This document shows positions 6,843-15,036 of a stretch of 44,221 bases of DNA, one piece after another. Every line of letters starts with the position of its first letter. Within the stretch, counting starts at the first letter, position 1. Source of the DNA: Euryarchaeota archaeon UBA19 (GTDB taxonomy: Archaea; Thermoplasmatota; Poseidoniia; Poseidoniales; Thalassarchaeaceae). The notes under the pieces were generated by a model that had not been told where the DNA came from, did not search any database, and worked only from the letters and a program-made list of their open reading frames with translations. Location: contig DAPQ01000012.1 in the NCBI GenBank assembly GCA_002502175.1, forward strand, positions 1-44,221. Direction: 5' to 3'. Both the position numbers and the translations under genes were made by a program.

Positions 6843-8066
6843 TCAAGCGTCAGATTCGCTGAACGAAATCCCCGCTCCTCCTTTTTGGATTTCTTTCCAT
6901 TCTTGACGGATTTCTTCTGCGCGAGTAGTAGGTTCCCAAACATCTCGGGCAAGGGATTTTCTGAATGGCATTCGCGATACTGTTCTACCATCATCCATCT
7001 GTTTTCTCCTCAACATCCCGAGGCGAACAAATGGCCAAAGTGCTCTTCTAAAAATTCCTGGTTGGTAAACCCATTTCATGAACTCAAGACCATCTCCTTT
7101 TCGAGCCTGGTGGCGCATCCAATATTTTGCAACCATCTTGAACCCACGATCGCCTATTCGATTCATCAAGAATCGATTTATTGCGCTGACCTTGATTAAC
7201 GGAACAAGTCTCTTTCGGACTTGTTTTTCATAATCAGACTGACCCATTATCGAATGTGCCGCGTACACTCCACTAGTTATGGCATAGCGCATGCCGAAGC
7301 CCCACATAAAATCCTGTAAACCGCCAGCTTCACCAACATAATGGCGGCCATTATGGATGTAGCGATCGGGAATTGAAAAATCACCTTTCCCACCCACTCT
7401 TTTAATTGGCTTCCTGTTCAATTCGTAATGGTCTTCATACCAAGCGATTGTCTCGTTAAGGTATCTTCCGGACTTCTTTTGTTTCCTCCATAGGCAGGTA
7501 CAAATTAGCCCAACTCCGTCGATGATTATCAGGTAAGAGTATGCTCCAGGTGCTAATTTATCGTTAAGTTGGAATGCCACAATATTTTCATGGTCAGTAT
7601 GGAAAATTTCTCCAAATGCTACTGCGCTTGAATCCTTAGGTCCTGCAGCAATAATCTGGCACTCATCAGGGTCCTTTCTAGTTCCGTAGTGAATTTTTGC
7701 ACCTGCATTCATCGCCATTCTCTTGAAGCCTTGGTCAATACAATGTTCATCGGTCCCTCTTTCAACCACTCTAAACGCGACTCCATCAGTAATCGGATTG
7801 GTAATCTCATCATCTGGGTGAATTAAATCAACAATGCTGAACCCATCGGATTTGAATTCGCTTGGGTCTAAACCCCATTCTCGCATTTCTTCAAAGAAAT
7901 CGATATCACTTGTCCAATTCTCTATGCCTTGAAAATCTCCATCAAATCTAGCACCTGAGTCCTTTCTAATCTCATGTACGTGAACATCGTATCCATTGCG
8001 TGCAAGTATCGTGGCTGCAGAGAGCCCTGAAAGACCCGCTCCCAGAATGTCGACGCGTTCGGACAC
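6843..8066 (-). CDS. FAD-dependent oxidoreductase, geranylgeranyl reductase-like
   Basis: A 407-aa flavoprotein. The N-terminus VDILGAGLSGLSAATILARNGYDVHVHEIR is a classical dinucleotide-binding fold with the acidic residue that holds the FAD ribose. A later GxGD-like segment, YVGEAGGLQDFMWGFGMRYAI, matches the second FAD motif of the geranylgeranyl reductase/PHBH class (usually GDAAG...GxGI). The substrate domain is divergent and the C-terminus is basic. The start is a GTG at 8066. It is the first gene of the minus-strand run leading to the hydratase and oxygenase, so it could take part in that pathway or in archaeal lipid saturation; the sequence does not decide. Confidence 0.78.
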   Translation of the reverse strand: MSERVDILGAGLSGLSAATILARNGYDVHVHEIRKDSGARFDGDFQGIENWTSDIDFFEEMREWGLDPSEFKSDGFSIVDLIHPDDEITNPITDGVAFRVVERGTDEHCIDQGFKRMAMNAGAKIHYGTRKDPDECQIIAAGPKDSSAVAFGEIFHTDHENIVAFQLNDKLAPGAYSYLIIIDGVGLICTCLWRKQKKSGRYLNETIAWYEDHYELNRKPIKRVGGKGDFSIPDRYIHNGRHYVGEAGGLQDFMWGFGMRYAITSGVYAAHSIMGQSDYEKQVRKRLVPLIKVSAINRFLMNRIGDRGFKMVAKYWMRHQARKGDGLEFMKWVYQPGIFRRALWPFVRLGMLRRKQMDDGRTVSRMPFRKSLARDVWEPTTRAEEIRQEWKEIQKGGAGISFSESDA

Positions 8067-8147
8067 GTATTGGCCACTACAATAACGTGTTTTGAATGGT
8101 TGCTAACTAAGACGAGGCATTGAAGCACTATGAGGGTATGCCAATGT

Positions 8148-8570
8148 ATGGTCCAAGTGGTGGTGCGAGTCGAAGAGCAGACACTCAATCCTGAAGCACT
8201 TCGCAAAGAAATTGACTCCGAAGGTTGTGGAAGTATAGTTTCCTTTGTTGGGCTGACTAGAGGAATGGACAATGGAGTTGAAGTTGAAAAATTAGAATTC
8301 GATGCTTGGGAGGAAATGCTACCATCTGTTCTTCAACGACTCGGACTTGAGGCGGTTGAGAAATTCTCAGTACAATCAGTGGTGATGGCCCACAGAACTG
8401 GGGACGTGTTGCCGCAAGAGCCGATAGTATGTATCCACGTTGGAAGTGCTCATCGCGCAGAGGGCTTCGAAGCTTGTTCTTGGCTAATTTCAGAATTGAA
8501 ATCACAAGCACCTCTCTGGAAAAAAGAGGTCCGTGCGGACGGTGAAATTTGGAAGGCCGGACTTGGTTAA
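8148..8570 (+). CDS. moaE: Molybdopterin synthase catalytic subunit MoaE
   Basis: A 140-aa protein of MoaE type, the large subunit that inserts two sulfurs from MoaD thiocarboxylate into cyclic pyranopterin monophosphate. Family features are GSIVSFVGLTRG, LEFDAWEEM, the central AHRTGDVLPQEPIVCIHVGSAHR segment and the late PLWKKEVRADGEIW stretch, which includes the conserved lysine of WKKE. I prefer the ATG at 8148 (MVQVVVRVEEQ); an in-frame ATG at 8130 would add six residues. MoaC follows on the same strand after 88 nt. No MoaD is visible in the window. Confidence 0.92.
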   Translation: MVQVVVRVEEQTLNPEALRKEIDSEGCGSIVSFVGLTRGMDNGVEVEKLEFDAWEEMLPSVLQRLGLEAVEKFSVQSVVMAHRTGDVLPQEPIVCIHVGSAHRAEGFEACSWLISELKSQAPLWKKEVRADGEIWKAGLG

Positions 8571-8658
8571 CTCATGAAAAAAGAAGCGATTTAATCCACC
8601 TTTACTAAGCGGATTACTGAATAAGTAGTAGACTCTCGGAATTGTAGAGGTCATACTA

Positions 8659-9117
8659 ATGGAGGATTCGTTCACCGGCATTATTGACGTTGGCTCCAAA
8701 CCGATAATCCCTCGTGAAGCGGTTGCTACTGGCCTTCTTCTGTTATCCTCCGAGAGCTTAGATGTCGTAGCTAATGGTCGCTCCATTAAGGGAGATGTCC
8801 GGGAGGCGTCAACAATTGCAGCGATTCAAGCGGTTAAAGAAACTCCACGCATTCTTCCTCATTGCCACCCGATTCCAATAGAAGGATGTACGGTAGATTG
8901 GTCCATTGAGGAAGAGGGTCTAAGGTGTACAGTTTCTGTTAGGACGCATTGGACAACGGGTGTCGAAATGGAGGCTCTGTGTGGAGTCAACGCCGGTTTG
9001 TTATGTGCTTGGGATATGTTAAAATCTATTGAAAAAGACTCTGAAGGGCAATATCCCTCTTCCCAAATTGACGGTGTCCGAGTTCTAAGTAAGAGCAAGG
9101 GCGACCCACATGATTGA
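8659..9117 (+). CDS. moaC: Cyclic pyranopterin monophosphate synthase MoaC
   Basis: A 152-aa MoaC, which converts the cyclic GTP-derived 3',8-cyclo-dihydro product of MoaA into cyclic pyranopterin monophosphate, the first committed molybdenum cofactor intermediate. Hallmarks are GDVREASTIAAIQAVKETP, LPHCHPIPIEGC, the TGVEMEALCGVNAGLLCAWDM motif and the active-site lysine in SIEKD. The usual closing GG(K/R)SG-type segment is shortened to VLSKSKGDPHD. The start at 8659 has an AGAGGT sequence about 10 nt upstream. MoaE lies upstream on the same strand. Confidence 0.94.
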   Translation: MEDSFTGIIDVGSKPIIPREAVATGLLLLSSESLDVVANGRSIKGDVREASTIAAIQAVKETPRILPHCHPIPIEGCTVDWSIEEEGLRCTVSVRTHWTTGVEMEALCGVNAGLLCAWDMLKSIEKDSEGQYPSSQIDGVRVLSKSKGDPHD

Positions 9118-9142
9118 AGGCTGAACGCCGTTCGTGATATCT

Positions 9143-10096
9143 ATGGCAACTGTAGATCTTGAGAGTCATTTTCTCGCAGCAACCGAAGCCGCTGCGATTG
9201 CAGCGGCAGCATGGCGAGGTAAAGGAGACGGAAAAGCAGCAGACGGCGCGGCTGTGGAAGCTATGCGAGCAGTATTCGATCAGGTGCCTTTTGATGGAAG
9301 GGTCGCCATAGGAGAGGGGGAACGCGATGATGCTCCAATGTTATGGATTGGAGAACCACTTGGATCACTCCAAGGTGACCCCCATGCGGCTTCAATCGAT
9401 ATCGCAGTAGATCCACTTGAATGCACTAATCATGTAGCTCTAGATTTACCAAATGCTATGGCAGTTCTCGCCGCAGCACCAAGGGGTACTTTGCTTCATG
9501 CTCCTGACTGCTATATGAACAAAATAGCAGGCCCCAAAGAATTAGAGGGTGAGATTAGTCTTGATGCTTCAACCTCATACAATGTAGAGGCAGCGGCGGC
9601 TGCTTTAGGAAAGAAAGCATCCGAACTAAATATCGTAGTTATGGATAGGCCAAGGCACAAAAACCTGATTTCAGAATTAAATCAGCACAACGTCAATGTT
9701 CTACTTATTGGAGATGGAGATGTTTCAGCTGCCCTTAATGCTGCAGATCCAAAATCCAATGTCGATATGCTAATGGGAATTGGGGCTGCACCTGAAGGAG
9801 TCATCACTGCAACGGCACTTCGAGGTCTAAATGCTCCGTTTGAGGGCAGACTTGTGTTCAAGAATGAAGGTCACAGAGAACGAGCTGAAGCGATGATTGA
9901 TGGAGATATAGAGAGACTTTGGGGCAGAGACGAACTCTGCGCCAGCGAAGATGCAGTATTCATCGGCACTGGGGTTTGCCCTGGTAGGACCTTTGGAGTT
10001 GAAGAATTATCAGATGGCCGATTTTCAGTTCAATCAGAGGTTATTGATGTAGCATCTGGTGGTCATAAATTCGTTGATAACATTCGCTCAGCATGA
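9143..10096 (+). CDS. glpX: Class II fructose-1,6-bisphosphatase (GlpX type)
   Basis: A 317-aa enzyme that removes the 1-phosphate from fructose 1,6-bisphosphate in gluconeogenesis. GlpX signatures are GDGKAADGAAVEAM, GRVAIGEGERDDAPML, IDIAVDPLECTN, the MNKIAGP segment, LIGDGDVSAAL and GIGAAPEGVITATALRGL. The metal-binding acidic residues in GEGERD and DPLE are intact. I start at the ATG at 9143; a GTG at 9134 is in frame. It is followed after 69 nt by fructose-bisphosphate aldolase, so the two consecutive gluconeogenic steps are linked. Many archaea use a bifunctional FBP aldolase/phosphatase instead, so this is a bacterial-style solution. Confidence 0.95.
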   Translation: MATVDLESHFLAATEAAAIAAAAWRGKGDGKAADGAAVEAMRAVFDQVPFDGRVAIGEGERDDAPMLWIGEPLGSLQGDPHAASIDIAVDPLECTNHVALDLPNAMAVLAAAPRGTLLHAPDCYMNKIAGPKELEGEISLDASTSYNVEAAAAALGKKASELNIVVMDRPRHKNLISELNQHNVNVLLIGDGDVSAALNAADPKSNVDMLMGIGAAPEGVITATALRGLNAPFEGRLVFKNEGHRERAEAMIDGDIERLWGRDELCASEDAVFIGTGVCPGRTFGVEELSDGRFSVQSEVIDVASGGHKFVDNIRSA

Positions 10097-10165
10097 ATCA
10101 AATTCCATACTTTACGAGCAAAGGATTCTTTTCCTAATCCCACCACGTCCGGCTGAGGTTCACAT

Positions 10166-11176
10166 ATGGACACCGAACTACTTGAGAAGACAGCGAGAGA
10201 ACTTGTGGCACCTGGTAGAGGAATTCTCGCCGCGGATGAGAGCAATGGAACAATGTCAAACAGACTAGAGGCAGTAGGGGTAGACCCCTCTCCAGAAACT
10301 CGTCGAGCTTACCGTTCAAACATATTCGCTACACCAGATTATGAGTCTGCAATTAGTGGGGTTATTCTCTTTGATGAGACAATTCGTCAAACAATGGACG
10401 ACGGCACACCAATCCCAGAATATCTCGCAAGTAGAGGAGTTCACCCAGGAATAAAAGTAGATACAGGCGCTAAGGAATTGGCTCATCATTCTGGTGAAAA
10501 GGTCACAGAAGGATTGGACGGATTACGGGAAAGGTGCATGGAATACTTCGCTTTGGGCGCTAGATTTGCAAAATGGCGAGCAGTAATCAGAATTGGAAAT
10601 GGAATGCCTAGTGATGCAAATATTTCCACTAATGCCCATGCTCTTGCAAGATACGCAGCCATCTGTCAAGAACAGGGTTTGGTTCCAATCATCGAGCCGG
10701 AAGTCTTGATGGACGGCGATCACGATTCACAAACCTGCTTCGAGGTCACTGCAAGAATACTCGATGCCACATTTGCAGAGTGTGAAATTCAGGGTGTTCA
10801 TATCCCTGGGGCTTTACTCAAACCTAACATGGTCTTACCCGGCAAATCCTGCGAAGACCAAGGAACTCGCGAGAAAGCAGCGCAGATGACTGTGGATTGC
10901 TTAACGGCTCACGTTCCACATGAGCTCCCCGGAATTGTATTTCTTTCCGGAGGTCAGTCGGATGAGGATGCAACAGCACATCTCAATCTGATGAATAGTA
11001 TGTCTGTCGAACACCCTTGGCAATTATCCTACTCTTATGGTAGGGCACTACTGGCACACGCTTTGCAAACATGGGCAAGTGGTTCAAATGAAGAGAGTCA
11101 GAATGCGTTTGCTCATCGAGCGGCAATGAATAGTCTAGCCCGTAGTGGCGAATGGTCTACAGAATTAGAAGCTTAG
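10166..11176 (+). CDS. fba: Class I fructose-bisphosphate aldolase, classical type
   Basis: A 336-aa classical (animal/plant-like) class I aldolase, which condenses dihydroxyacetone phosphate and glyceraldehyde 3-phosphate through a Schiff base. Evident motifs are GRGILAADESNGTM, the KWRAVIRI segment with a conserved Lys, IIEPEVLMDGDH and the Schiff-base lysine in GALLKPNMVLPG, then FLSGGQSDEDAT and LSYSYGRALL. This family is distinct from the DhnA/FbaB-like enzymes usual in archaea, so acquisition from bacteria or eukaryotes is likely. It lies directly after GlpX on the same strand. Confidence 0.96.
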   Translation: MDTELLEKTARELVAPGRGILAADESNGTMSNRLEAVGVDPSPETRRAYRSNIFATPDYESAISGVILFDETIRQTMDDGTPIPEYLASRGVHPGIKVDTGAKELAHHSGEKVTEGLDGLRERCMEYFALGARFAKWRAVIRIGNGMPSDANISTNAHALARYAAICQEQGLVPIIEPEVLMDGDHDSQTCFEVTARILDATFAECEIQGVHIPGALLKPNMVLPGKSCEDQGTREKAAQMTVDCLTAHVPHELPGIVFLSGGQSDEDATAHLNLMNSMSVEHPWQLSYSYGRALLAHALQTWASGSNEESQNAFAHRAAMNSLARSGEWSTELEA

Positions 11177-11193
11177 TCGTAAAGACTTGAGTT

Positions 11194-11448
11194 TCAATTC
11201 TCGCCGTCTAGGACTCCAGGTCTCAATGTCCATACACAGATTTCGTAGCGACCGGAGAGTGCACCGCCACGCTTCGTTGTTGATACCTTGAGTATGTCCT
11301 TGTCCTTTGAGAGAACGTTACCGAGTTGTTGGGGGGTTGTTCCATGTCTCATTGTTGAGTTCACGTGTTCGAGGATTTCTGTGGTATTTGCCTCCCCTCG
11401 GTCGTTCAGGAATTTCTTAATTTTCTGTCTTAGTCTTGTTGTGCGCAT
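11194..11448 (-). CDS. Small winged-helix-like protein A
   Basis: An 84-aa basic protein beginning MRTTRLRQKIKKFLNDRG. It shows a helix, a TTEILEHVNS helix, a TTPQQLGNVLSKDKDILKV recognition-like helix and a turn with TTKRGG, the pattern of a minimal winged helix. I start at 11448, where GGAG lies just upstream and the upstream gene stops 2 nt before; the frame itself is open to 11517. It is a paralogue of the gene immediately upstream (same LRxxIxKxL start and LxxDxxIxxxxTxRxxG tail). Probably a DNA-binding or transcription-associated protein; the target is unknown. Confidence 0.75.
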   Translation of the reverse strand: MRTTRLRQKIKKFLNDRGEANTTEILEHVNSTMRHGTTPQQLGNVLSKDKDILKVSTTKRGGALSGRYEICVWTLRPGVLDGEN

Positions 11449-11450
11449 TA

Positions 11451-11729
11451 TTATCTCTCCTTGTTTTGTTCGGACTCTTTTCTCTCGTGATGTTCGACCC
11501 AGCCATTCGACGCCCATTCCGAGACAGGCGATTCGGCTCTTCTCATGCCGCTCTTTCGAACAGTACCTATTCGGGTGATTTGATCATCCGATTCTAGTAT
11601 GCTGGTTATGTCAGAGGGGCTGTTTGCAGAATCTATCTGGTTAGCTAGCCAAGCAGAAATCTCGATTGTATTTCGCGGTCGCTCAGAGAGGTATTTCCGA
11701 ATCAGTTCACGCAAGTTCTGCGAGTCCAT
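11451..11729 (-). CDS. Small winged-helix-like protein B
   Basis: A 92-aa protein, MDSQNLRELIRKYLSERP, with the helices EISAWLANQID and SPSDITSILESDDQITRI followed by VRKSG, then a charged tail. The order and spacing match the neighbouring 84-aa protein, so the pair looks like a tandem duplication of a small winged-helix domain. It stops 2 nt before the start of its paralogue and is divergent from the 872-aa HTH protein across a 259-bp gap. Function is unknown; DNA binding is inferred from the helix pattern only. Confidence 0.72.
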   Translation of the reverse strand: MDSQNLRELIRKYLSERPRNTIEISAWLANQIDSANSPSDITSILESDDQITRIGTVRKSGMRRAESPVSEWASNGWVEHHERKESEQNKER

Positions 11730-11988
11730 TTCTTCCTATTCCTCCGAGTCAAACGCACCGCATATCGAGTCCGTTACCGACAGGACGGCAGACGTTGATA
11801 TAACAGTTCTGCACCTTACAGGCTCACTTCGTTACAAATAGTTGCACAGAAGTGGTCAGATTTCACAAGCAAAGTCGGTGTAGAAATGAAACTGTTAATT
11901 TTTCCATTAGAAATGTGTAATAAAATGTAACTAAAAAGCATAATTTAAGTAGGACAGTCGAACTAATTGAATTAGGAGAGGGCAATTA
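11730..11988. promoter_or_regulatory. Divergent intergenic region between small wHTH genes and 872-aa HTH gene
   Basis: The region is 259 bp. The right half is AT-rich, with TATA-like tracts (for example GATATAACAG near 11798 and AAGCATAATTTAAG near 11940). A GGAG purine run lies about 10 nt before the GTG at 11989. The left half resembles coding composition but contains no supported gene. Confidence 0.4.
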
Positions 11989-14607
11989 GTGTCGGATGAA
12001 CTGCAAATCGCTGATTCTTCATCCGATTCGTTTACTCTCAAGAGAATTCGTAGTGCTCACCGTCGTCGATTACTAGATCGATTAACCGATGGGGGCACTA
12101 CGGTGAGTATCCTAGCTCGTGATACGGGATTGAGAATTCCTCACGCTTCTGCTGAGCTTAGAAGAATGAGAAACGATGGACTGGTCTCCAGTGACCAGGT
12201 AGCCGGCGCACGTGGCGCAAGACTACACCTTACACAATCTGGTTGGGAAGCAATACGTTCTGATGAGTTGGCTAGGGCGATTGAGGCGCTACCATTACCC
12301 ACTCCTTCAAACAAATATTGCTTGCTTGCTAGAGACGGGCCAAATATTCTCTTGGGGCTTCTTGCCCCAATAGACACTCCGCTTGTTCTTATCCCCGATC
12401 GCCCTTCAAGAGGCTCTGGCACAGAAGGGGACTCCACAGGAAACGAAGGGGTCTCGTGGACTTGGGCCGTTTTGAGAGAAAGATCTCCAAGGTGGTTTAA
12501 TCTGAACAATATGGAAATGCTACCGAACCCACCTTCGAGCCATGACCCTGAAACCATTTCTTCCTATGTAGGAGAAAATCACACGCTTGGTATTGTAAGA
12601 GCTCGTTTAGTCGATTCAGATAGGCCAGTAGCATTGGCCCCAGGACTCTGGTTTGAATCTCCATCACGTCGTCCAGACCCACCTCTCCCAGAAGCCAGCC
12701 ACCACCGGGGGGCATGGGTTCTGGGTAATTGCCATAATCAATCCCCAGATATTCGACCAAAAGACCCGGTATCTGCTGTTATGGAAGAAAGGTTACCAAA
12801 GAGCATGTTGCTACGAACTGCTAGAGCTAATGCACTAGTAATCGCGGATTTAGGAGGATTAGACACAGTTGGCCAAAATTTTCCAATTTCCTGTTTAGAT
12901 TCATGGATAACTCGAGCCCATCCTCGATTGACCCCTTCAGAAAGGCGACGAAGGCTGAATAGTTTGAGAGAACGCTTGACTTCAACAAGAAGGGTGAGGA
13001 CTGAAGAATCTACATGGAGGCGCTTTAGGAAGGATTGGAAGGATGCTACCTTTTCCTCAGAAGAAAGTGGATTGAGATTGTTTGATACTCGTGGTTTAGC
13101 GGCTACGGCAAAAACTTCGTTAATTGAATGGGCAGTGTCGGAACAGAATCGACCACCATTGGTTTTAGAAATCCCGGAAACAATTCCGGATGATGTCCTT
13201 AGTGCTGTGATTTCTCATCCTAACTTGAGATTAACACTTTCTTCTCTACCGCGCCAACCGCTAGAAATTTTTGATCAGCTTATTGTTGATCCACTAAGAC
13301 CTCTTCCTTGGCTCAGACTTCGCACTCTTGGCGGTAGAGATATGCCGGTACGATTGGTCGATCCCGTACCGACTGCGCCAGAAGTAACTGAGGATGATGA
13401 GGTAGCGCCATCCCCATGGGCAATCTTAGGTTTAGATAATGAAGAAATTTCTAGCAATTTAGCGGACTCATCAATGATTGGTTCAGCAATCGCACAATTT
13501 CCCGAAGGCAATGAAGACTGGTCAAACATGATGGAGGCAAGTTATCCAATAGCCGCTTGGATAGCATCTCCCCCAAAGACACGCTGGCATCGTTGGCAGA
13601 GATTACGTTCTAGGCTCGATTCTGAGTGGATTGCCCTGCTCGATTTGGAATATTTACCTCTTGAAAGACTTGCAGAAGTTGCCGACGAAGCACCTCCAAG
13701 AGTGCTAGAAATTTTTGCTAAGAAACTTCGCTTACTTCTGCACAATGATTCCGAAATAGGCCTCCGTACTCGACCAGCCACCGATCCAGCAAATGCATCT
13801 CCAGGGGCGTCTTGGGTTGCAGCTCAACTTCTTAGCAATGCTGCTTGGCTACCCGAAGATATGCAAGAGGATCTTATTCGATGGGCTTTGGAGGCATGGC
13901 TTGTCCATCCACCTAGTAATTCTCTAGCCGCACTTCAATCCGTTGATTGGATCTACAAGAGCCAACAGGTGGATGTGGCAAATTATGGTCCAGTGTTACA
14001 AGGAATTCTCAGAAGGGCCAACGAGTTCCCGGTTGACCACGACCTCAAGATTTGGTCTTTATTGGTTGAAAGAATTCGTGACTCCAAACAACTGCAGATA
14101 GAAGACTTGGAGGCAATAATTGCCAATTTGCCATTAGACTGGTGGGCATTATTGGCCCCTGAACTATTGACTAATCTTCTGGCCGAGGAATCTTCTTTGG
14201 ATTGGTTGTTTGATAATCCAATTCCTTGGAGTGCAGCAATCCTGAGGCCAAAGGGAGAGCCTAGTACTGCACCTGGGTTAGAGGATAGGTATCATCCTGG
14301 TTGTAGTCCTGATATTCGCAACTCGCTTGCTAGAAGGCTAAGGTCAAGGAGCGAACGAGGAACTTTACCAGAAAGTGCCGCCCCACTTCTTGATCTAATG
14401 GAATCTCTTGATACGGTTCTTGAAGGAGATTCACCAAGTACCGGTAGGACTCACCCAATGGTAGGTTGGTTGGCGCAACCAATAGAGAAATGGCCACCAA
14501 TTAGTAATGAGGTAGCAATGCAAGGTGATTCACAAATCGCAGAGAGAATCATACTACGAAATTCAGGCTACCATGAGGGATTGTCTGGTGAGCAAAGTCA
14601 ATTATGA
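11989..14607 (+). CDS. Large protein with N-terminal winged-helix domain, otherwise unrecognised
   Basis: An 872-aa soluble protein with a GTG start preceded by a GGAG purine tract. Residues about 15-95 form a MarR/ArsR-like winged helix: IRSAHRRRLLDRLTDGG, an ILARDTGLRIPHASAELRRM helix-turn-helix, then DGLVSS and a wing ending in LHLTQSGWEAI. The remaining 770 residues have no motif I know. They are rich in Trp, Pro and Leu, without membrane segments, with long helical stretches after about residue 520 that could be repeats. Probably a lineage-specific regulator with a large sensor or scaffold part. It diverges from two small winged-helix genes and is followed by the structured noncoding region. 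Confidence 0.82.
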   Translation: MSDELQIADSSSDSFTLKRIRSAHRRRLLDRLTDGGTTVSILARDTGLRIPHASAELRRMRNDGLVSSDQVAGARGARLHLTQSGWEAIRSDELARAIEALPLPTPSNKYCLLARDGPNILLGLLAPIDTPLVLIPDRPSRGSGTEGDSTGNEGVSWTWAVLRERSPRWFNLNNMEMLPNPPSSHDPETISSYVGENHTLGIVRARLVDSDRPVALAPGLWFESPSRRPDPPLPEASHHRGAWVLGNCHNQSPDIRPKDPVSAVMEERLPKSMLLRTARANALVIADLGGLDTVGQNFPISCLDSWITRAHPRLTPSERRRRLNSLRERLTSTRRVRTEESTWRRFRKDWKDATFSSEESGLRLFDTRGLAATAKTSLIEWAVSEQNRPPLVLEIPETIPDDVLSAVISHPNLRLTLSSLPRQPLEIFDQLIVDPLRPLPWLRLRTLGGRDMPVRLVDPVPTAPEVTEDDEVAPSPWAILGLDNEEISSNLADSSMIGSAIAQFPEGNEDWSNMMEASYPIAAWIASPPKTRWHRWQRLRSRLDSEWIALLDLEYLPLERLAEVADEAPPRVLEIFAKKLRLLLHNDSEIGLRTRPATDPANASPGASWVAAQLLSNAAWLPEDMQEDLIRWALEAWLVHPPSNSLAALQSVDWIYKSQQVDVANYGPVLQGILRRANEFPVDHDLKIWSLLVERIRDSKQLQIEDLEAIIANLPLDWWALLAPELLTNLLAEESSLDWLFDNPIPWSAAILRPKGEPSTAPGLEDRYHPGCSPDIRNSLARRLRSRSERGTLPESAAPLLDLMESLDTVLEGDSPSTGRTHPMVGWLAQPIEKWPPISNEVAMQGDSQIAERIILRNSGYHEGLSGEQSQL

Positions 14608-14664
14608 TTGAAATTATATTAAATGTCTAAAAATTAGTAATTTTAGCAACTTTTTCTTCTAATT

Positions 14665-15000
14665 TCTATGCGAGGGGTTCATCAAGGGACCCCATGACCC
14701 ATTGATGCCCGACCGGCAACACCATGCCGACGAAAGCCCCACGCCGGAGTTAGTAGGATGAATCATGGTACCACGGAACGGGATTTGCCGTATGTCGAAG
14801 ACCGACGTGACCCACTGCTGGGGAATGATCGTCGGGGCAAAACATGCGGTCGGATTGTGATGGGTCCCCGGACGACCGAGAACGGAAGAGACCGGAATGA
14901 CTTACGGGACAACCCCACAGTCCAACAGACGTCCCGGGGTGGGTCAGGTGCCCGAGCATTGCGATGAAAGTCACCGTTACGCCCCGGGGCACACACTTTT
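14665..15000 (+). ncRNA. Candidate structured noncoding RNA of about 330 nt, class unknown
   Basis: The stretch is much more GC-rich than its surroundings, has no credible coding frame, follows an AT-rich promoter-like tract (14605-14665) and ends in a short T-run (14997-15000). It contains several supported helices: 14674-14678 with 14889... is not used; the clear ones are 14674-14678/14689-14693, a long-range pair 14695-14701/14940-14946, hairpins 14714-14718/14725-14729, 14802-14807/14830-14835 extended by a second helix formed by the GTATGT and ACATGC flanks, 14906-14910/14931-14935, and a terminal hairpin closed by GTGCCC and GGGCAC near 14949-14992. RNase P RNA and SRP RNA were considered first because of size, but the P4 core with its bulged U and the SRP GGAA/AGCA motif were not found. 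The strand is inferred from the promoter and T-run. Confidence 0.55.
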
Positions 15001-15036
15001 CCCAAAGGCCTCAAGGCTTCATACACTGGGTGGTTA

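Noticed and set aside
14665..15000. RNase P RNA
   Set aside because: ACGAAAGCCCCAC at 14730-14742 recalls the first conserved region, but the bulged U is missing and no matching 3' strand (GGGGCTT-like) or ACAGAA region is present.
14665..15000. SRP (7S) RNA
   Set aside because: GGTCAGGT at 14942-14949 recalls helix 8, but the GGAA tetraloop followed by GGxAGCA is absent on both strands.
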